DNA from: Henckelia pumila | Lineage: Eukaryota; Streptophyta; Magnoliopsida; Lamiales; Gesneriaceae | Reading direction: 5' to 3' | DNA length: 64,000 bases | NCBI RefSeq assembly: GCF_033568475.1 | Contig: NW_027331833.1 | Location: 1,736,001 to 1,800,000, forward strand | Shown here: piece after piece, positions 24,701-35,857 of the stretch | How positions within the stretch are numbered: position 1 is the stretch's first letter | Layout: each line of letters opens with the position of its first letter | Position numbers and translations under genes: made by a program | Notes under the pieces: generated by a model | What the model saw: the letters and a program-made list of their open reading frames with translations, nothing else | The model's database searches: none | What the model was told of the DNA's origin: nothing

Positions 24701-26137
24701 TTAATCATTATTATTTTTTGAATTATCAAATGTGGAATCGGATTCAAAATCTGATTCACTTGATTCATCAAGATAATAAATATTTTCATCGTCGGATGAA
24801 AATTCAATTGTTTCTACGGGATAGAATCCAATAGTATATATTTCTTCAAGAAGTTTAATTTTATTTTTCTTTTCGTTTTGTTTTGGACATTTATTCGCAT
24901 AATGTCCTTCTTCGTTGCACAACCAACATGTGCAATTCTTTCCTTTACCCTTTGGGCAAGGTGATTTTTTGTTATCAAACTTTTTATAAAATTTTCTTTA
25001 ATAAGGTTTTCTGAAGAAATTCTTTTTAAATTTCTTTTTCTTATAGGGAATAAATTTCTTATTAAAAGATTTATAAGGTTTATTAAATTTATTCTGTTTC
25101 TGTCGTTTTAAATATTTATGTGACATGTTTGTTTTGCAACCGTATTCTTTTACTGTGAATTCCATTTTGTCACAACAAAGTTTATTGTTTTGTTTGTAGG
25201 ATTTAGAGATTCTTTTATTTAGTGTTACTTCATGAAATTTCTTTGTTATTATGTCTTTGATGAATTTAATAGCTGCTCCTAAAGTTTTAGCATAAGGACT
25301 AGTTAAGAATTAATTTTTACTGTGTATAGGTATATTAGGTATCTTATTAAAGATACTTAGTTTATAATGTTCCTTTTTATCAGCATCTATTAATTGATAA
25401 TAGTTTGTTTCATAATCACAAATAAATTCTTCTAAGTAACATAAATTGCATAATTTAATATTATCTAATATAAATATTGCTCTATTTTGTTCTATATTCT
25501 TAGCTATCAAATTAGCATCATTATTAAAAACTCCTAAAAATTCTTGGTACAAGGCATCAACAAATAGTTCAAAATATCGATGTCCTGTCATTCCTTGTGG
25601 TAGATTAGTAATTACTAGGTTTTCAGCCCAAGTTCTTACTGCTCCTACCAATGTCATTTTTATCATCCCATGAGTTAAAACTTGAATATTCTCATTTTTG
25701 TCTAATAATGGTGTTAATTGAATTTGTACTGATAGTTCATTTGCCCAATGATCTATCTTTGATTTTCTTTCTTTGGCTGTTGAACATCCTAAATCTAAAA
25801 TATTTTGTTTCACAAATCCTGATGTTTTTGATTCTCTAAGAATATCTCTAACATCTTTATAAGATCCAGAGTATTGGTCTCTGTTATATTTAAATTCTTC
25901 CTCATCTCTTCCACCACTACCTTCTACATTCGTTCGTAGATTTAATCGTGGTCTAGAATCATCTTCAGATTCAGATTCTAAAATATCCATATCTCTGTAT
26001 TGTTCCGAGTCCTGATTTGAATGATATAATTCTTCTGTATTTACTCCTATTTGTTCAAAATCAGATGAGTCGGTTTCACTAAACATCTCCATACTTATGG
26101 ATGCCATAACTAAGGAGATTTCTATACCATGATTCAA
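24701..26137 (-). pseudogene. Pararetrovirus coat protein gene, interrupted
   Basis: The first 275 codons (26137-25310) have an acidic N-terminus (SESEDD) and then the capsid core, which contains TLVGAVRTWAENL. A stop at 25310 ends that frame. Coding resemblance continues through a Lys-rich region to a CCHC knuckle (CWLCNEEGHYANKCP, about 24885-24935) and an acidic tail ending at 24701, with at least one further stop around 25000. The order acidic-core-basic-CCHC-acidic is that of caulimovirid coat proteins. It is not functional as it stands. Confidence 0.8.
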
Positions 26138-26495
26138 TTTTGAATAGTGGTTCTTCTTCCATTTTTTTTTCCTTTATCTATTGGAAGAACTTCCTTAAGA
26201 TAATTTAATATTTCATTACTATGTCTTTCTTGTTCAATTATTAATCTAGTCGTTGCTAAATCAATATATTCTTTGAAATTCTTCTCTAATTATTGTATTG
26301 ATAAATTGATCTTATTAATATTATTTTCTAAATCTCCTAGATCTTTTTCTAATTTTATTAAGGACATCATTGCGATGAGGTTGACTCATTAACAATAGCT
26401 TGTTTAATTTTAAGAATATTTTGATTCATGGTTCCAATCTTATCAAGAATATCTTCATCATTTCTAGCAAATGATAATGATATTCTTGGTACAGA
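26138..26495 (-). pseudogene. Small coiled-coil ORFs between movement and coat protein genes
   Basis: The translation is rich in Leu/Ile/Glu/Lys heptads (…LGDLENNINKINLSIQ…, then …RLIIEQERHSNEILNYLKEV…) with an in-frame stop between them. The position fits the aphid-transmission-factor/virion-associated-protein genes of caulimoviruses, the second of which is a coiled coil. Assigned by position and composition only. Confidence 0.45.
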
Positions 26496-27317
26496 CTATT
26501 TTGTGATTTGGAGTTCGTCTGAACTCCATCTTTTATAGGGATTTATTTTTTCAATAAATGCTTTTCGAGGGTGTTCAATTCTTGTAATATTTTCAAACAT
26601 TCTTTCAACAGAAATAGTTGGTTTTGTTGAAATTATTCCTGTTTGAGAATTATTACTTATTGCTAAACCGACAACATAGTTTATATTGATCGGATGGTTC
26701 CCTGTTAACATAAGATTATTTATAAAAGTAATAATATAATGTTAAAATGTCATTTATGTTTTTATCAAAAAGAAATATATTGTATTGTGGATAAATATAA
26801 AATTTCATTTTTTTTTGTAACATAAATTTCCTTCAATTTTTCCAAGGATAGAATCTTCGAAATTACGTATTCTTTTGTCACGAACTGTTATTTCAATTGG
26901 TGTATCTATTCCTTCTCGGTAGTGAGCTAATATTATTATTTCAATTCCTCCGATATGAACATATTTCAGTTCAGATCGTTCTTTTTCACTGGCTTTTGCA
27001 ATGATGGTATTAATATCTTGAGTTGTTAATAACTTCAGGGTGTTAGACCTTGATTCGTTATTTATTTTACAAGATCGTTCTTTTGTACGAATCGAATAAT
27101 AAATTAAATTTTTCCTGGGATTAATAAAATTTGAAATCTTACTTAGTATTCCTGGTTGGTCTATTAGATTTGTTTTTGAATTAGAAAACCTTGTTTTCTG
27201 TATTTCAGCAAACTTGCTTTGATTGAATATAATATTCAAATTATACTCTTGGTTTTCTTCAGATTCTTCAGATTCATCGACCAGGTTATTTTGATTTGGA
27301 ATTGTTACTTCTGTCAT
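26496..27317 (-). pseudogene. Pararetrovirus movement protein, frameshifted
   Basis: The N-terminal part (27317-26805, 170 codons) ends in a 30K-type movement-protein core, including KYVHIGGIEIIILAHYREG and a following ITVRDKRI strand. The frame breaks in the A-rich run at about 26805-26815. Similarity continues in another frame and then in the ORF 26711-26496 (VVGLAISNN region). The protein would enlarge plasmodesmata and move virions between cells. The breaks make it a pseudogene. Confidence 0.75.
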
Positions 27318-27551
27318 TTTAACAGATGATAGAACTTCTTAATTTTCTTAAGGCTATTAAAAGCCTTTTTGTCGAATCTATCTGTTCCAATAAATTCTAA
27401 AAATCTTCGAAACTATCAATTGAAGATTGACAATTTTTAAGATGTTTCAAATTGTTTTCACAATTTTCTATATCAAAATTTATATTTTGAGAATATAAAT
27501 TAAAGATATTCATTTTTGTATTTTCATACATTTTCCATTTAGTAAAAATTG

Positions 27552-27864
27552 GGGAAAATTGCTTTTTTGGTCCTGTATGTTTGTCACTTTGCGATTTTGG
27601 TCCTTTATATTTACAGATTGCAGTTTTAGTCCGCTATCTTTATTTTTTTGGCAATTTTAGTCCTTTTTCCGATGTGGCGCTGACGTGGCACCAATTCAAT
27701 GCTGATGTGGAGCTGACGTGTACAGTGTCACGTCAGCATTTTCGAAGAAAAAGGACCGAAATTGCCAAAAATCGAAACATACAGGACTAAAACTGAAATG
27801 TGAAAACATAAAGGACCAAAATCGCAAAGTGACAAACATACGGGACTAAATTTGCAATTTTCCC
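27552..27864. mobile_element. MULE-type MITE, 313 bp, inside the pararetrovirus
   Basis: Ends are GGGAAAATTGC and GCAATTTTCCC, a perfect inverted repeat that extends with some mismatches for about 130-150 bp per arm (GTCACTTTGCGATTTTGGTC on both arms). A perfect 9-bp direct repeat, TAAAAATTG, flanks it (27543-27551 and 27865-27873). Nine-base duplications are the Mutator signature. A related truncated copy lies at 58626-58905. Confidence 0.9.
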
Positions 27865-27926
27865 TAAAAATTGTTACTTTTATTATTTTGTTTTTATTGA
27901 TCGGATTTCGATAAAAAAGTTTGTTC

Positions 27927-28148
27927 TTATTCATAACATATTGTTATGTCTTCAATTTCATCGTTTTCAGAAATTTGAATTATCATTTTCCAGTTGCTTG
28001 AAAAATGTTCTTTTTTATGAATTTTGAGATAAAAGGTTTGGAGATCTTTTATTTTATTCCATAATTGATCTATTTTACGTAAATCTTTTAGTAAGATTAT
28101 TTTATCAAATAAATTTTTAATCTCAATATCTAAAGTTAATACAGACAT
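27927..28148 (-). CDS. Small first ORF of the pararetrovirus (73 aa)
   Basis: 73 codons start 21 nt after the primer-binding site. The sequence is Leu/Ile/Lys-rich and probably helical. No family is recognised. The position is that of the small ORF following the primer site in caulimoviruses. The segment 27318-27551 on the other side of the MITE also reads as a short Asn/Lys-rich coding stretch, so the MITE may have split a second small gene. Confidence 0.5.
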   Translation of the reverse strand: MSVLTLDIEIKNLFDKIILLKDLRKIDQLWNKIKDLQTFYLKIHKKEHFSSNWKMIIQISENDEIEDITICYE

Positions 28149-28168
28149 TAATAATTTGCTTTATTTAA

Positions 28169-28180
28169 GCTCTGATACCA
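28169..28180 (-). promoter_or_regulatory. Initiator Met-tRNA primer-binding site of the pararetrovirus
   Basis: The minus strand reads TGGTATCAGAGC, the exact complement to the 3' end of plant initiator Met-tRNA. In caulimovirids this is nucleotide 1 of the genome and the start of minus-strand DNA synthesis. AATAAA follows within 10 nt. Confidence 0.9.
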
Positions 28181-28843
28181 GGTTGCGGAATTTTTCAAAT
28201 TCTTATGAATTTTCTAATTCATGGATTTACATATCTGATTCATGGATTTTCAGATCTGATTCATTTATAACAGATAAATGTTTTCATATTAGTTTGGTTC
28301 CATTCATGGATTATTAATACAAATTTTAGTTGATAAATTGATTCAAATATGGTTAAATCAGAAGTATTTAAACGATATTCACGAAATGTACCATATTCAT
28401 GATCATCTTCTATTTCGAACCAGTTTTTTTATTATTAATCTTCCATTTCTTATAAAGGATGATGACATGATTAATGTATTTTGACTATTTCTTTGAATTA
28501 AGGGCTGCAGGAGGTTTAGGAAGGTTACCTTGTTTGAATGAATCTTGGTTTTGAGCAGAGGCCAAATCCTTGCTTTCCCTTAACGATCACTTGATCAACT
28601 GGTACTTGCTCTATGGATATCCAGGTTTACTCTTAACCATGAATATTCAATGATTGGTTTCCAACCTTATCCTCCTTACGCCCTGCTTGTTTAGTTATTA
28701 GCCATAAGACTTATTTTGTTTTTGATTTTATGTTTCTTAGTTTCTGATAGTTTTCATACGTCTTGTATGAACCAGATTATAAGAAACTTTAAGAAGAGAG
28801 AGATACTCAAACTTCACTTACCATTTTACAGCACAAAACATCT

Positions 28844-28854
28844 CCTTTTATAGG
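28844..28854 (-). promoter_or_regulatory. TATA box of the pararetroviral major promoter
   Basis: CCTATAAAAGG on the minus strand, just after the P6-position ORF and about 660 nt ahead of the primer-binding site. This is where the 35S-type pregenomic promoter lies in related viruses. The region between (28181-28843) is non-coding leader with no long ORF. Confidence 0.65.
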
Positions 28855-28985
28855 CGTGGAGAAACGCATACATAATTAAAAATAAAAGAAAATAGGGGGA
28901 CCACCCGACACTACATAATGGAAACAACTCATTTTACATCTGAGTGGATGCCTTTATGTGGTGTGGTCCATGATTTCATTTGTTT

Positions 28986-30197
28986 TTACATTGTGTCACT
29001 CTCTGAATCACTGGTGCATTCAGACCATTTCTTTATTGCTTTGTCTTCTTTGACAGCTGGTTTGTCCTCTTTGACATCTGCTTCTTCTGTCTGAATGGGT
29101 TGGAAATGTCCACATTTGTGAGTGGATATCATTGTTCTTAGTTTTTGACATAACATTTGTTGGGTTTCTCGGGTCATGTCAACTCTTGCTTCATAGATTG
29201 GAGCTTCGAATTGAGCTAACATGGCTTGTTCTTTCTTTTGGATTGTCTCCTTGTGTCCAGTGGTTAATAAAATTTTACTGGTTGCAAAATTTATTTTAAC
29301 CTTTGAGTTTCCATCAATCTTTCCTGTCTTTGAGATCATATCAATCAATGTCTTTATTCTTATCTCAGGAAGTGTTGAGATATCCATTACTCGTTTCTCT
29401 TCATTTGATCCTTCGAATAAGAACTTGTCTTTTTGTTTTCGACATTGAATATATACCATTGGTTGATAGAATTTGTTATCATCCCAATCTAGAAGGGTTG
29501 AGTGAATACTCAATGTTAATACTGGATCGTCCTTAAAGGCTGCTTTCTTGAACTGGATGATACTATTTCTCAACTGATATGGAAATAGTTCTATTTCTTG
29601 ATTGTTGGGACTGACTTCCAATCCACTTAATAATCTATTTGAAAAGAATCTTGCGACTTCTTGCGCTGGAGCACCTTGTAGTGTTCTTGCTCTTGATATG
29701 CTATGTGTGTCATAAGTTTGTAGCCAAGATTCTGCAGATGGTTTGGCTATTCTCAAATAGTTTAGTGTTTCAAAGAATTCAGTCTTGAGTTTTTCTGAAA
29801 AATTTGTTTTCTCAAAAATTGGTTTTTGTGGTCGCAGATTGAACATCTTTCTTTCTTTCTTTTCAAGGGCACTTTTAAACGTCCTTTCTTCTTTTTTATT
29901 TTTCTCGATGCTGGCTGTGTCCATCGGTTCTTTTTTCTTTTCTTTTTCTTTGTCAGTGTTGGCTGTGACCACTGAATGTTTCTCTTTTATCTCCATTATT
30001 TTGTCAAATGGAGTTACCATTTTGATTGGTGTTCTTGGTGAGGATGATGATGATGAAGTTATCATCTTTTCTTCTGTCCTTTGAATTTTTCTACTCAAAT
30101 TCCTTTCTTTTAGTTGAAGAATTTGAATTTCTTCCTGCAATTCAATCAATTGTTCTTTTAATTGACTTAGTTGCTCCATCTTGATTATACTCTGCAC
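28986..30197 (-). CDS. Pararetrovirus P6-position ORF (possible transactivator/viroplasmin)
   Basis: 403 codons without a stop. An N-terminal coiled coil (QLKEQLIELQEEIQILQLKE) precedes a Ser/Lys-rich linker, a central globular part and an acidic C-terminus with two VKEDK repeats. It follows the polyprotein gene and precedes the promoter, which is the place of the caulimovirus translation transactivator/inclusion-body protein. I rely on position and size, not on a recognised motif. It is one of the few viral ORFs here still open. Confidence 0.6.
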   Translation of the reverse strand: MQSIIKMEQLSQLKEQLIELQEEIQILQLKERNLSRKIQRTEEKMITSSSSSSPRTPIKMVTPFDKIMEIKEKHSVVTANTDKEKEKKKEPMDTASIEKNKKEERTFKSALEKKERKMFNLRPQKPIFEKTNFSEKLKTEFFETLNYLRIAKPSAESWLQTYDTHSISRARTLQGAPAQEVARFFSNRLLSGLEVSPNNQEIELFPYQLRNSIIQFKKAAFKDDPVLTLSIHSTLLDWDDNKFYQPMVYIQCRKQKDKFLFEGSNEEKRVMDISTLPEIRIKTLIDMISKTGKIDGNSKVKINFATSKILLTTGHKETIQKKEQAMLAQFEAPIYEARVDMTRETQQMLCQKLRTMISTHKCGHFQPIQTEEADVKEDKPAVKEDKAIKKWSECTSDSESDTM

Positions 30198-30349
30198 AAG
30201 AAAAAATATTTATATATATAATGTTTAGTAAAATAACTCTTTTCGTGAGTAATTCGGATAGTTTTATTATGCATATCATTGCATTTATAAATTCTTTTGC
30301 AAGAATTGAATCAATCTTAAATTGATTATTTTACTCAAAGAGTAATTTA

Positions 30350-30517
30350 TGTTTCTGAATATAAATCTCAATTCATCAATTTATATTTCCCATGCTTTCT
30401 GAGGCATGTTCGGATGACTCAAAGTCATAAAATAATTCATGTTTCTGAATACAAATCTCATTTCATCAATTTATATTCCCCATGCTTTCTGAGGCATGTT
30501 CGGATGACTCACAGTCA
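30350..30517 (-). repeat. ~90-bp tandem duplication at the end of the pararetroviral polyprotein gene
   Basis: The stretch GTTTCTGAATA...CATGCTTTCTGAGGCATGTT...GACTCA is present twice, at about 30350-30427 and 30440-30517, with a few base differences. The inner copy holds the C-terminal codons of the polyprotein; the outer copy is 3' to its stop. Confidence 0.85.
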
Positions 30518-32511
30518 TTTTCTAGATCACTTAGGATCTCTTTTATTATTCCGTTACTACAGATAGTATAGTTTGGATGAAGTTCTCTGGTTAATGCGTC
30601 GGGTAATGAATTATCCGTTCCTTTGACATGTTGGATCTCGAACTGATAATGTTTCAATTCCAATTGCCATCTAATTAGCCTTGCTGCATTTCTCCCTGCA
30701 TTTTTTGATATTTTCCTTGTTTTGAAATATGTTAAATTCATATTATCTGTTCTTACTAAAAACGGTTTAGAAATAAGATAAATTTCATAAGTTCTAATTG
30801 TGAATATTAAAGCTAATAATTCTTTTTCATTCGAATGATAACTTAATTGTGCACCTTGAAAAGTTCCTGATGTATAGTTGCATAATTCTTCATTCTTTCT
30901 AGTAGCTGTTTTAGTAAGTTCTTCTAAATTTTTTTCTCCAGTATAAGCTTTTAAACATGCTCCCCAGTATTCATCTGAAGCGTCTGTTTCAATTATTATT
31001 ATATCTTTATTTGAAGGAAAATATAATTTAGGAAGAATACTAATTATTTTCTTTTTAATAGTGTCTAAGTAATTAGTATCTTCTTTCGACCATTTCCACT
31101 TATAGTCCTGTTTAAGTTTTACCTGAAGAGGTTTTCTGATTTCTGCAAGTTTCTTAATGTAATTTCCAGAATAAGTTAATAATCCTAAAAATATTCTTAA
31201 TTGATCTTTATCCTTGATTTCACTAGAAAAATCATGAATTTTCTTAAGTATATGCGGTTGTAAACAATGTTTTCCATCTTCTATTTGTAATCCTAAATAA
31301 TTTATTTTTGTTTTGAATAATTGTGCTTTCTTTTCAGAAAGTATAATTCCATTTTTATGACAAATATCTAAAACTGTCATGAGATCTTTATAATGTTGAT
31401 CTAGTGTTTTTGAATAAATTAATATGTCATCTATATATACGCAACAAAAATCTATATATGATTTAAAAGATTCATCCATATATCTTTGAAAGATACCTGG
31501 TGCTTGTTTAAGTCCGAAAGGTAATACAGTCCATTGATACTGTCCTTTTGGACAACTGAATGCTGTAAGTAATTGTGTTTGTGGTTCTAGTTGAATTTGC
31601 CAGAATCCTGATTTACAATCTAAACTGAAAAAATATTTCATTTCTCCTATATAAGATAGTAAATCATTCTTATTTGGGATATAATATCCATCCATAATTG
31701 TTGTTTTATTCATCGTTCGATAATCAATTACCATTCTTTTCTTATCAGTATCTTTCTTACTGACATAAAAGGCTGGTGAAGAGTGTGGACTTTTACTAGG
31801 GATGATTATCTTAAGTTTTAATAATTCTTGAACTTTTTTTTCAAATATTTTTGCATCATCCATGTTACATCTTCTTGGTGCTTCACGGATTGTGATATTA
31901 GGATCTTTGAATTTTATTGAAGTAATGAGTTGTTTTCTTTTCTTAATTTTGTTCTAAGGATTTTCAGAACATATATCATGAAATTTCCTCATGATTTTTT
32001 TTTCAGGATTAATCGTTAAAATATTTTCTATTTTTAGTTCTATTGGATTTGTATTTTGTTTATGAAAATTCTTTGTAAATCCTTCATTTCCTACGCAAAA
32101 TGCTGTTCGTATTTTGGGAATGTAAATCATTGATGATCCTTTGTTTAAAGTTATGTGATCTTCAAATTGTGTAAAGGGAAGATATTCTCTTAAAAAGTTA
32201 TTTCCTATTATAATGTTCATTCCTGATTCTATTTGATATATAATGGGTATTACAAATTTTGTTTCTTCTATTTCTATTTTTAATTTTTCTGCTACTGTAT
32301 TAAACATGATTATTGATCTATCTCCTATTCGAACTTTTAATCCTTTATCATATTTCTTCCAATAATGATTTGGAAGTATATGCTTGCTTTCTAAACACAT
32401 ACTTGCTCCTGTATCAACATAAGCATGTATATTATATGGTTTATGTTCTTTGATTTTAATTTGAATTTTTATATATATACTATTTGGATTAGTTTTGTTT
32501 TTATTATCCAT
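30466..32511 (-). pseudogene. Pararetrovirus polyprotein: aspartic protease, RT, RNase H (one stop)
   Basis: The protease part (32511-31954) has the active-site YVDTGASMC. The RT part (31863-30466) has YIDDILIYS at the catalytic site, and the RNase H follows, with conserved ETDASDEYWG and a later LVRTDNMNLTYF. Both parts are in the same frame, separated by a single TAG at 31954-31956 and then about 30 sense codons, so one nonsense change is the only break I see. It would mature the capsid and copy pregenomic RNA to DNA. Confidence 0.88.
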
Positions 32512-33302
32512 TCTCTCATTTTTTTAAGAGATAAGGGTAAAATTGGTATTTAGAAACAAAAGTTTCTCTCTCCAGGGAGTTGAAAGTAAGTTTTATTTAT
32601 GTAGGGATTTATAAATAAGTTATAAAGTGTTTTAGGGAGTGATTGACAATTAACCTTTTAAACAATTGAAATGATTGTGACAGTGAGTGAGAAAAACTTT
32701 TCTCTGCCACAGGGACTGAAAAGAAACACAAGTTTGGTTTTAGGGATTTTAGGACCATTTACCGTTTCATTAATATGAGTTTTTTTTTTTAATTTAGTAA
32801 AAAGTTTTAAATTTACATAATTGTTTCCTTTTCTTTTGTTTTTCCTCTCACGACTTGTCATCTTTCTTATTTATCTTCCGTCCAATATGTTAATTTTTTG
32901 TTAAATTTATTATAACATAATATATAGTTTAATTAATTTAATTTAAATTAATGGTTATGGGAAAGAAAAAGTTAAATTCCTGATTTTAATATTATCTATT
33001 ATATTGTATCAATATATATTAAATATTATATTAGTAATAAAATTTTTTATCATTTAATAATGCCTTTGTATCATTTCTCTGAATTATATATGTGTATTGT
33101 CAATTTTTTTATGAATAAAATTTTTAACAATATAAGACTAATAACATGTTAATATTTAAATTAAAATTTAGAATATTTCATCATGCATTGTCGGATAAAA
33201 CTAAAAGTCATCACTACACTTCCATAAAAAAATAAATAATTCATATATTTTGAGTCTTCATTTCAATTAACAATGTTAATATATTATTCCTTCAAAAACA
33301 AA
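32512..33302. other. AT-rich flank of the virus
   Basis: At 32560-32660 the words CCAGGGAGTTGAAAGTAAG and TTTTAGGGAGTG resemble the inverse of the sequence on the other side of the virus (24600-24690). No gene seen; 32880-33300 is nearly pure A/T. Confidence 0.45.
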
Positions 33303-33650
33303 CTAGGGGTGGTTCGGTACGGTATATCGCGGTATTCAAAGAATATCGCAAATCGTACCAAAATTTTTGGTACCGAACCGTATTGAAATTTCGTTGGTAT
33401 ACCGAAATTTTGGTATGACATAAATCCATATCGTTCTTACCGAAAAATTTTGGTATACCGCAATTCGGTACGATATCGGTATGATACCGTGTATACCGAT
33501 ATTTTAAAATATTTTTTAAAAAAATATCGGTATAGACGGTATCATACCTATACCGTGTATACCGATTTTTTTAAATATTTTTTTGGCATACCAAAATATC
33601 GAAATTTTGAAAATTGTATACCGATACCGAAAATTTCGGTATCTCCATTT
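33303..33650. repeat. CGGTAT/ATACCG-rich element, probably a hAT-type MITE
   Basis: Starts GGGGTGGTTCGGTACGGTAT and then repeats CGGTATACCG-like words in both orientations. The left end resembles the common plant repeat class starting CAGGGGTG. The right end is not resolved and no target duplication was found. Confidence 0.45.
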
Positions 33651-33819
33651 ATATATCTCCATTGAAATCCATGGGTTCAAGAGAATGATGAGGATGATGA
33701 AATTGTTCTTACATTAAATAAGAATACAAATTATAAAAACATTTTCAAATCATAAGAATTTTTTTTACTTAAGATTTTTACACACCAAAAAATTCTAGAT
33801 ATCATTAAAGTTCATACCA

Positions 33820-34131
33820 TCATAATTCGGTGAAATTGAATTGACTTCCAGTTGTTTGAAGACATGCGTGAGGTACTAGATGTGTTGAGCAAGGTAGATA
33901 ATTTATCGTATGTTCTAGTATCCTACAATAATTATAAAAATAAGCAAATAGATAATTTTGTTTCCAAAAATTATCAATAGTAATAAATCTTTTTACCTTG
34001 ACTCTAGAATTTGTTTCTTCATTTTGCTTGAAGTTCTATCCAACTCTTCAACCTTCTCGACTTTTTCACACCAATTCTTTTCTTGAATCCTTTTGCTTGT
34101 ATCACGGAAGGTCATGTCAATGATATCCTAA
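33820..34131 (-). pseudogene. Two terminal exons of the gene split by the SIRE-like element
   Basis: Exon a (34127-33997) reads DIIDMTFRDTSKRIQEKN... and ends at a GT donor. A 74-nt GT-AG intron (33996-33923) follows, then exon b (33922-33820) to TGA. Splicing keeps the frame open across 77 codons. The minus-strand FAR1-like gene continues on the far side of the retrotransposon (39132-41093), so these are probably its last exons. The reading frame does not join perfectly at the insertion site, and the C-terminus itself has no recognised domain. Confidence 0.45.
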
Positions 34132-35266
34132 TGTTGGAAATTAAGTTTTGGTATTTATAAACAAAAGTACAAAAGTACTAAACTGAATACAGATAAACTG
34201 AAGAAGAGCGAAACCAAAGATATTGAAAGTACGGTCCCATTGGTCAACAGAGCTAAACTTAAATGGTCAACCGAGCTAAACTGAAACTACCAAATATTCC
34301 AGATAAGAGCGTCCTTTTGAATAAAGCGATAAAATGAGAAACACGAATTTTTGACTAGCTCGACTGATCCCATGAAGTTCAACCAAAATGATGATACTAA
34401 ACTATCATAAGTTTACCTTTGCGATTATGAGTCTACTATCATCAGTCTACCGTCGGGATTATCAGTCTACCAGAGCGATCAATTTGGATAAAGTTTTTCG
34501 TACTCTGATACACTCTGCAGAAGGTAGTGTCGGGATCCAAGAAAATATCGGTTTCAGAATTTGTCCATGATAGTGACAAATGCAACGGGAATATTTCAAA
34601 TTCTCTCAGAGATTCATTTTGAATTTATTATCGTTGGCATCCGAAGACTATAAATACGAGCCTTAATCCATCGAAGACCAATTTTTGGCCAAGAACGCTT
34701 GCTGTGAGAATATCTGAGCTTTCAAAGTTTGAAAAAGAAAACTCACTTTAACGAACTTGAAGCACAAACACTTATAATGTCATTCTGATCATTGTAGGAT
34801 CATCTTTGTGCCAAGTTAACATGAGTTGGAAACATCTGTATTGTATCAGTCTAGGACTGAAACTGAGTTGTATCTAGAAGTTCTTTTTTAGGCAGTGGAT
34901 AAGTCCTAAAACTGGATTGGGGTTTTGCAAATTGCTTGGAAAATTCAAAGTCCTCTAGTAATATCCTTCCAAAAGGAAGAAGGGGTGACATAAGAGTAAT
35001 TGAAATCTCCGAACATCCATAAACATCTCTCGTGTATTTTTATCAGTTTACTTACACACTGCAAGCCTTGCATTCACCATTCATTACAAGTGTTCAGAAT
35101 CTGTATCTTGACATACTTCCGCACATACACTGTTTGTTAATTTTCATTAGACACCAAGATAAAGTTACAAGTTCAAATCATTTAACAAATTGAATTCATT
35201 ATCTTTTCATCTAAATATTTTTGAGTATTTTCACCCCCACCTCTACACTCTAAACCGGTCCTAACA
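34132..35266 (+). repeat. 5' LTR of the SIRE-like element
   Basis: TGTTGG...CTAACA, 1135 bp, TATA box CTATAAATA at about 34648-34656. Confidence 0.85.
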
Positions 35267-35311
35267 AGAGGTATTAGAGCGATTTTTTATCTTGCTTCTT
35301 AACACTATCTC

Positions 35312-35825
35312 ATGATGTCTTCATTCATCAAAATACCTATGTTCTATAAGGAAGACTTTGATTACTGGAAGATATGCATGCAACCACATCTATCAGTCCT
35401 AGATGACGATATGTGGTTTTTCATCACTGATGGACTTTTTATCATCACCAAGATAAATACTGTATAGCCATCTCAAGTGGTGGACCACAATACATCGAGA
35501 AACCAAGGCTTGAATGGACTGCTGAAGACAAAAAAAAAAAAGCAATCTTGACAATGTTGCTAAAGATATTTTGTACAAGACTTTTGATAAAAATACATTT
35601 AGCAAGATCAAGATGTGTAAAACTGGAAAAGAAATTTGGGAGAAACTGATTCAGCTTTGTGAAGGAAATGAGCAGACAAAGGAAAACAAATTATCAGTGG
35701 CTACTCAAAAATTTGATAATATCAAAATGAAGTCAGGAGAATCAATGACAGAGTTTGATAAACGAGTCAGTAGCATTGTGATTCAACTTATGTCAATAAA
35801 ATCTCAGATCTATTTCAGGAAATAA
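35312..35825 (+). pseudogene. gag: gag remnant (UBN2 type) of the SIRE-like element
   Basis: It starts MMSSFIKIPMFYKEDFDYWK, the DUF4219-like gag N-terminus. After a stop and a frame change it continues in the ORF 35571-35825, which contains FSKIKMCKTGKEIWEKLIQL, typical of UBN2. No zinc knuckle follows. Confidence 0.8.
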
Positions 35826-35857
35826 AGCTGGAAGATGACAGCGAAGATGACTAATCT

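Larger units (their letters stand above)
24700..32511 (-). mobile_element. Endogenous pararetrovirus (Caulimoviridae), near full length, permuted
   Basis: On the minus strand the order is protease-RT-RNase H, a P6-position ORF, a long intergenic region with promoter and Met-tRNA primer site, a small ORF, movement protein, small coiled-coil ORFs, and coat protein with a CCHC knuckle. That is one whole caulimovirid gene set in about 7.8 kb, opened between the coat-protein and polyprotein genes instead of at the primer site. No integrase or LTRs are present, as expected for this family; such copies enter genomes by illegitimate recombination. Several ORFs carry stops or shifts, and a MITE sits inside. 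It is therefore an old, inactive copy. Confidence 0.9.

Noticed and set aside
29221-30084. Plus-strand ORFs opposite the viral P6-position gene
   Set aside because: Open only because they mirror a Lys/Glu-rich coding strand; hydrophobic translations of no family.
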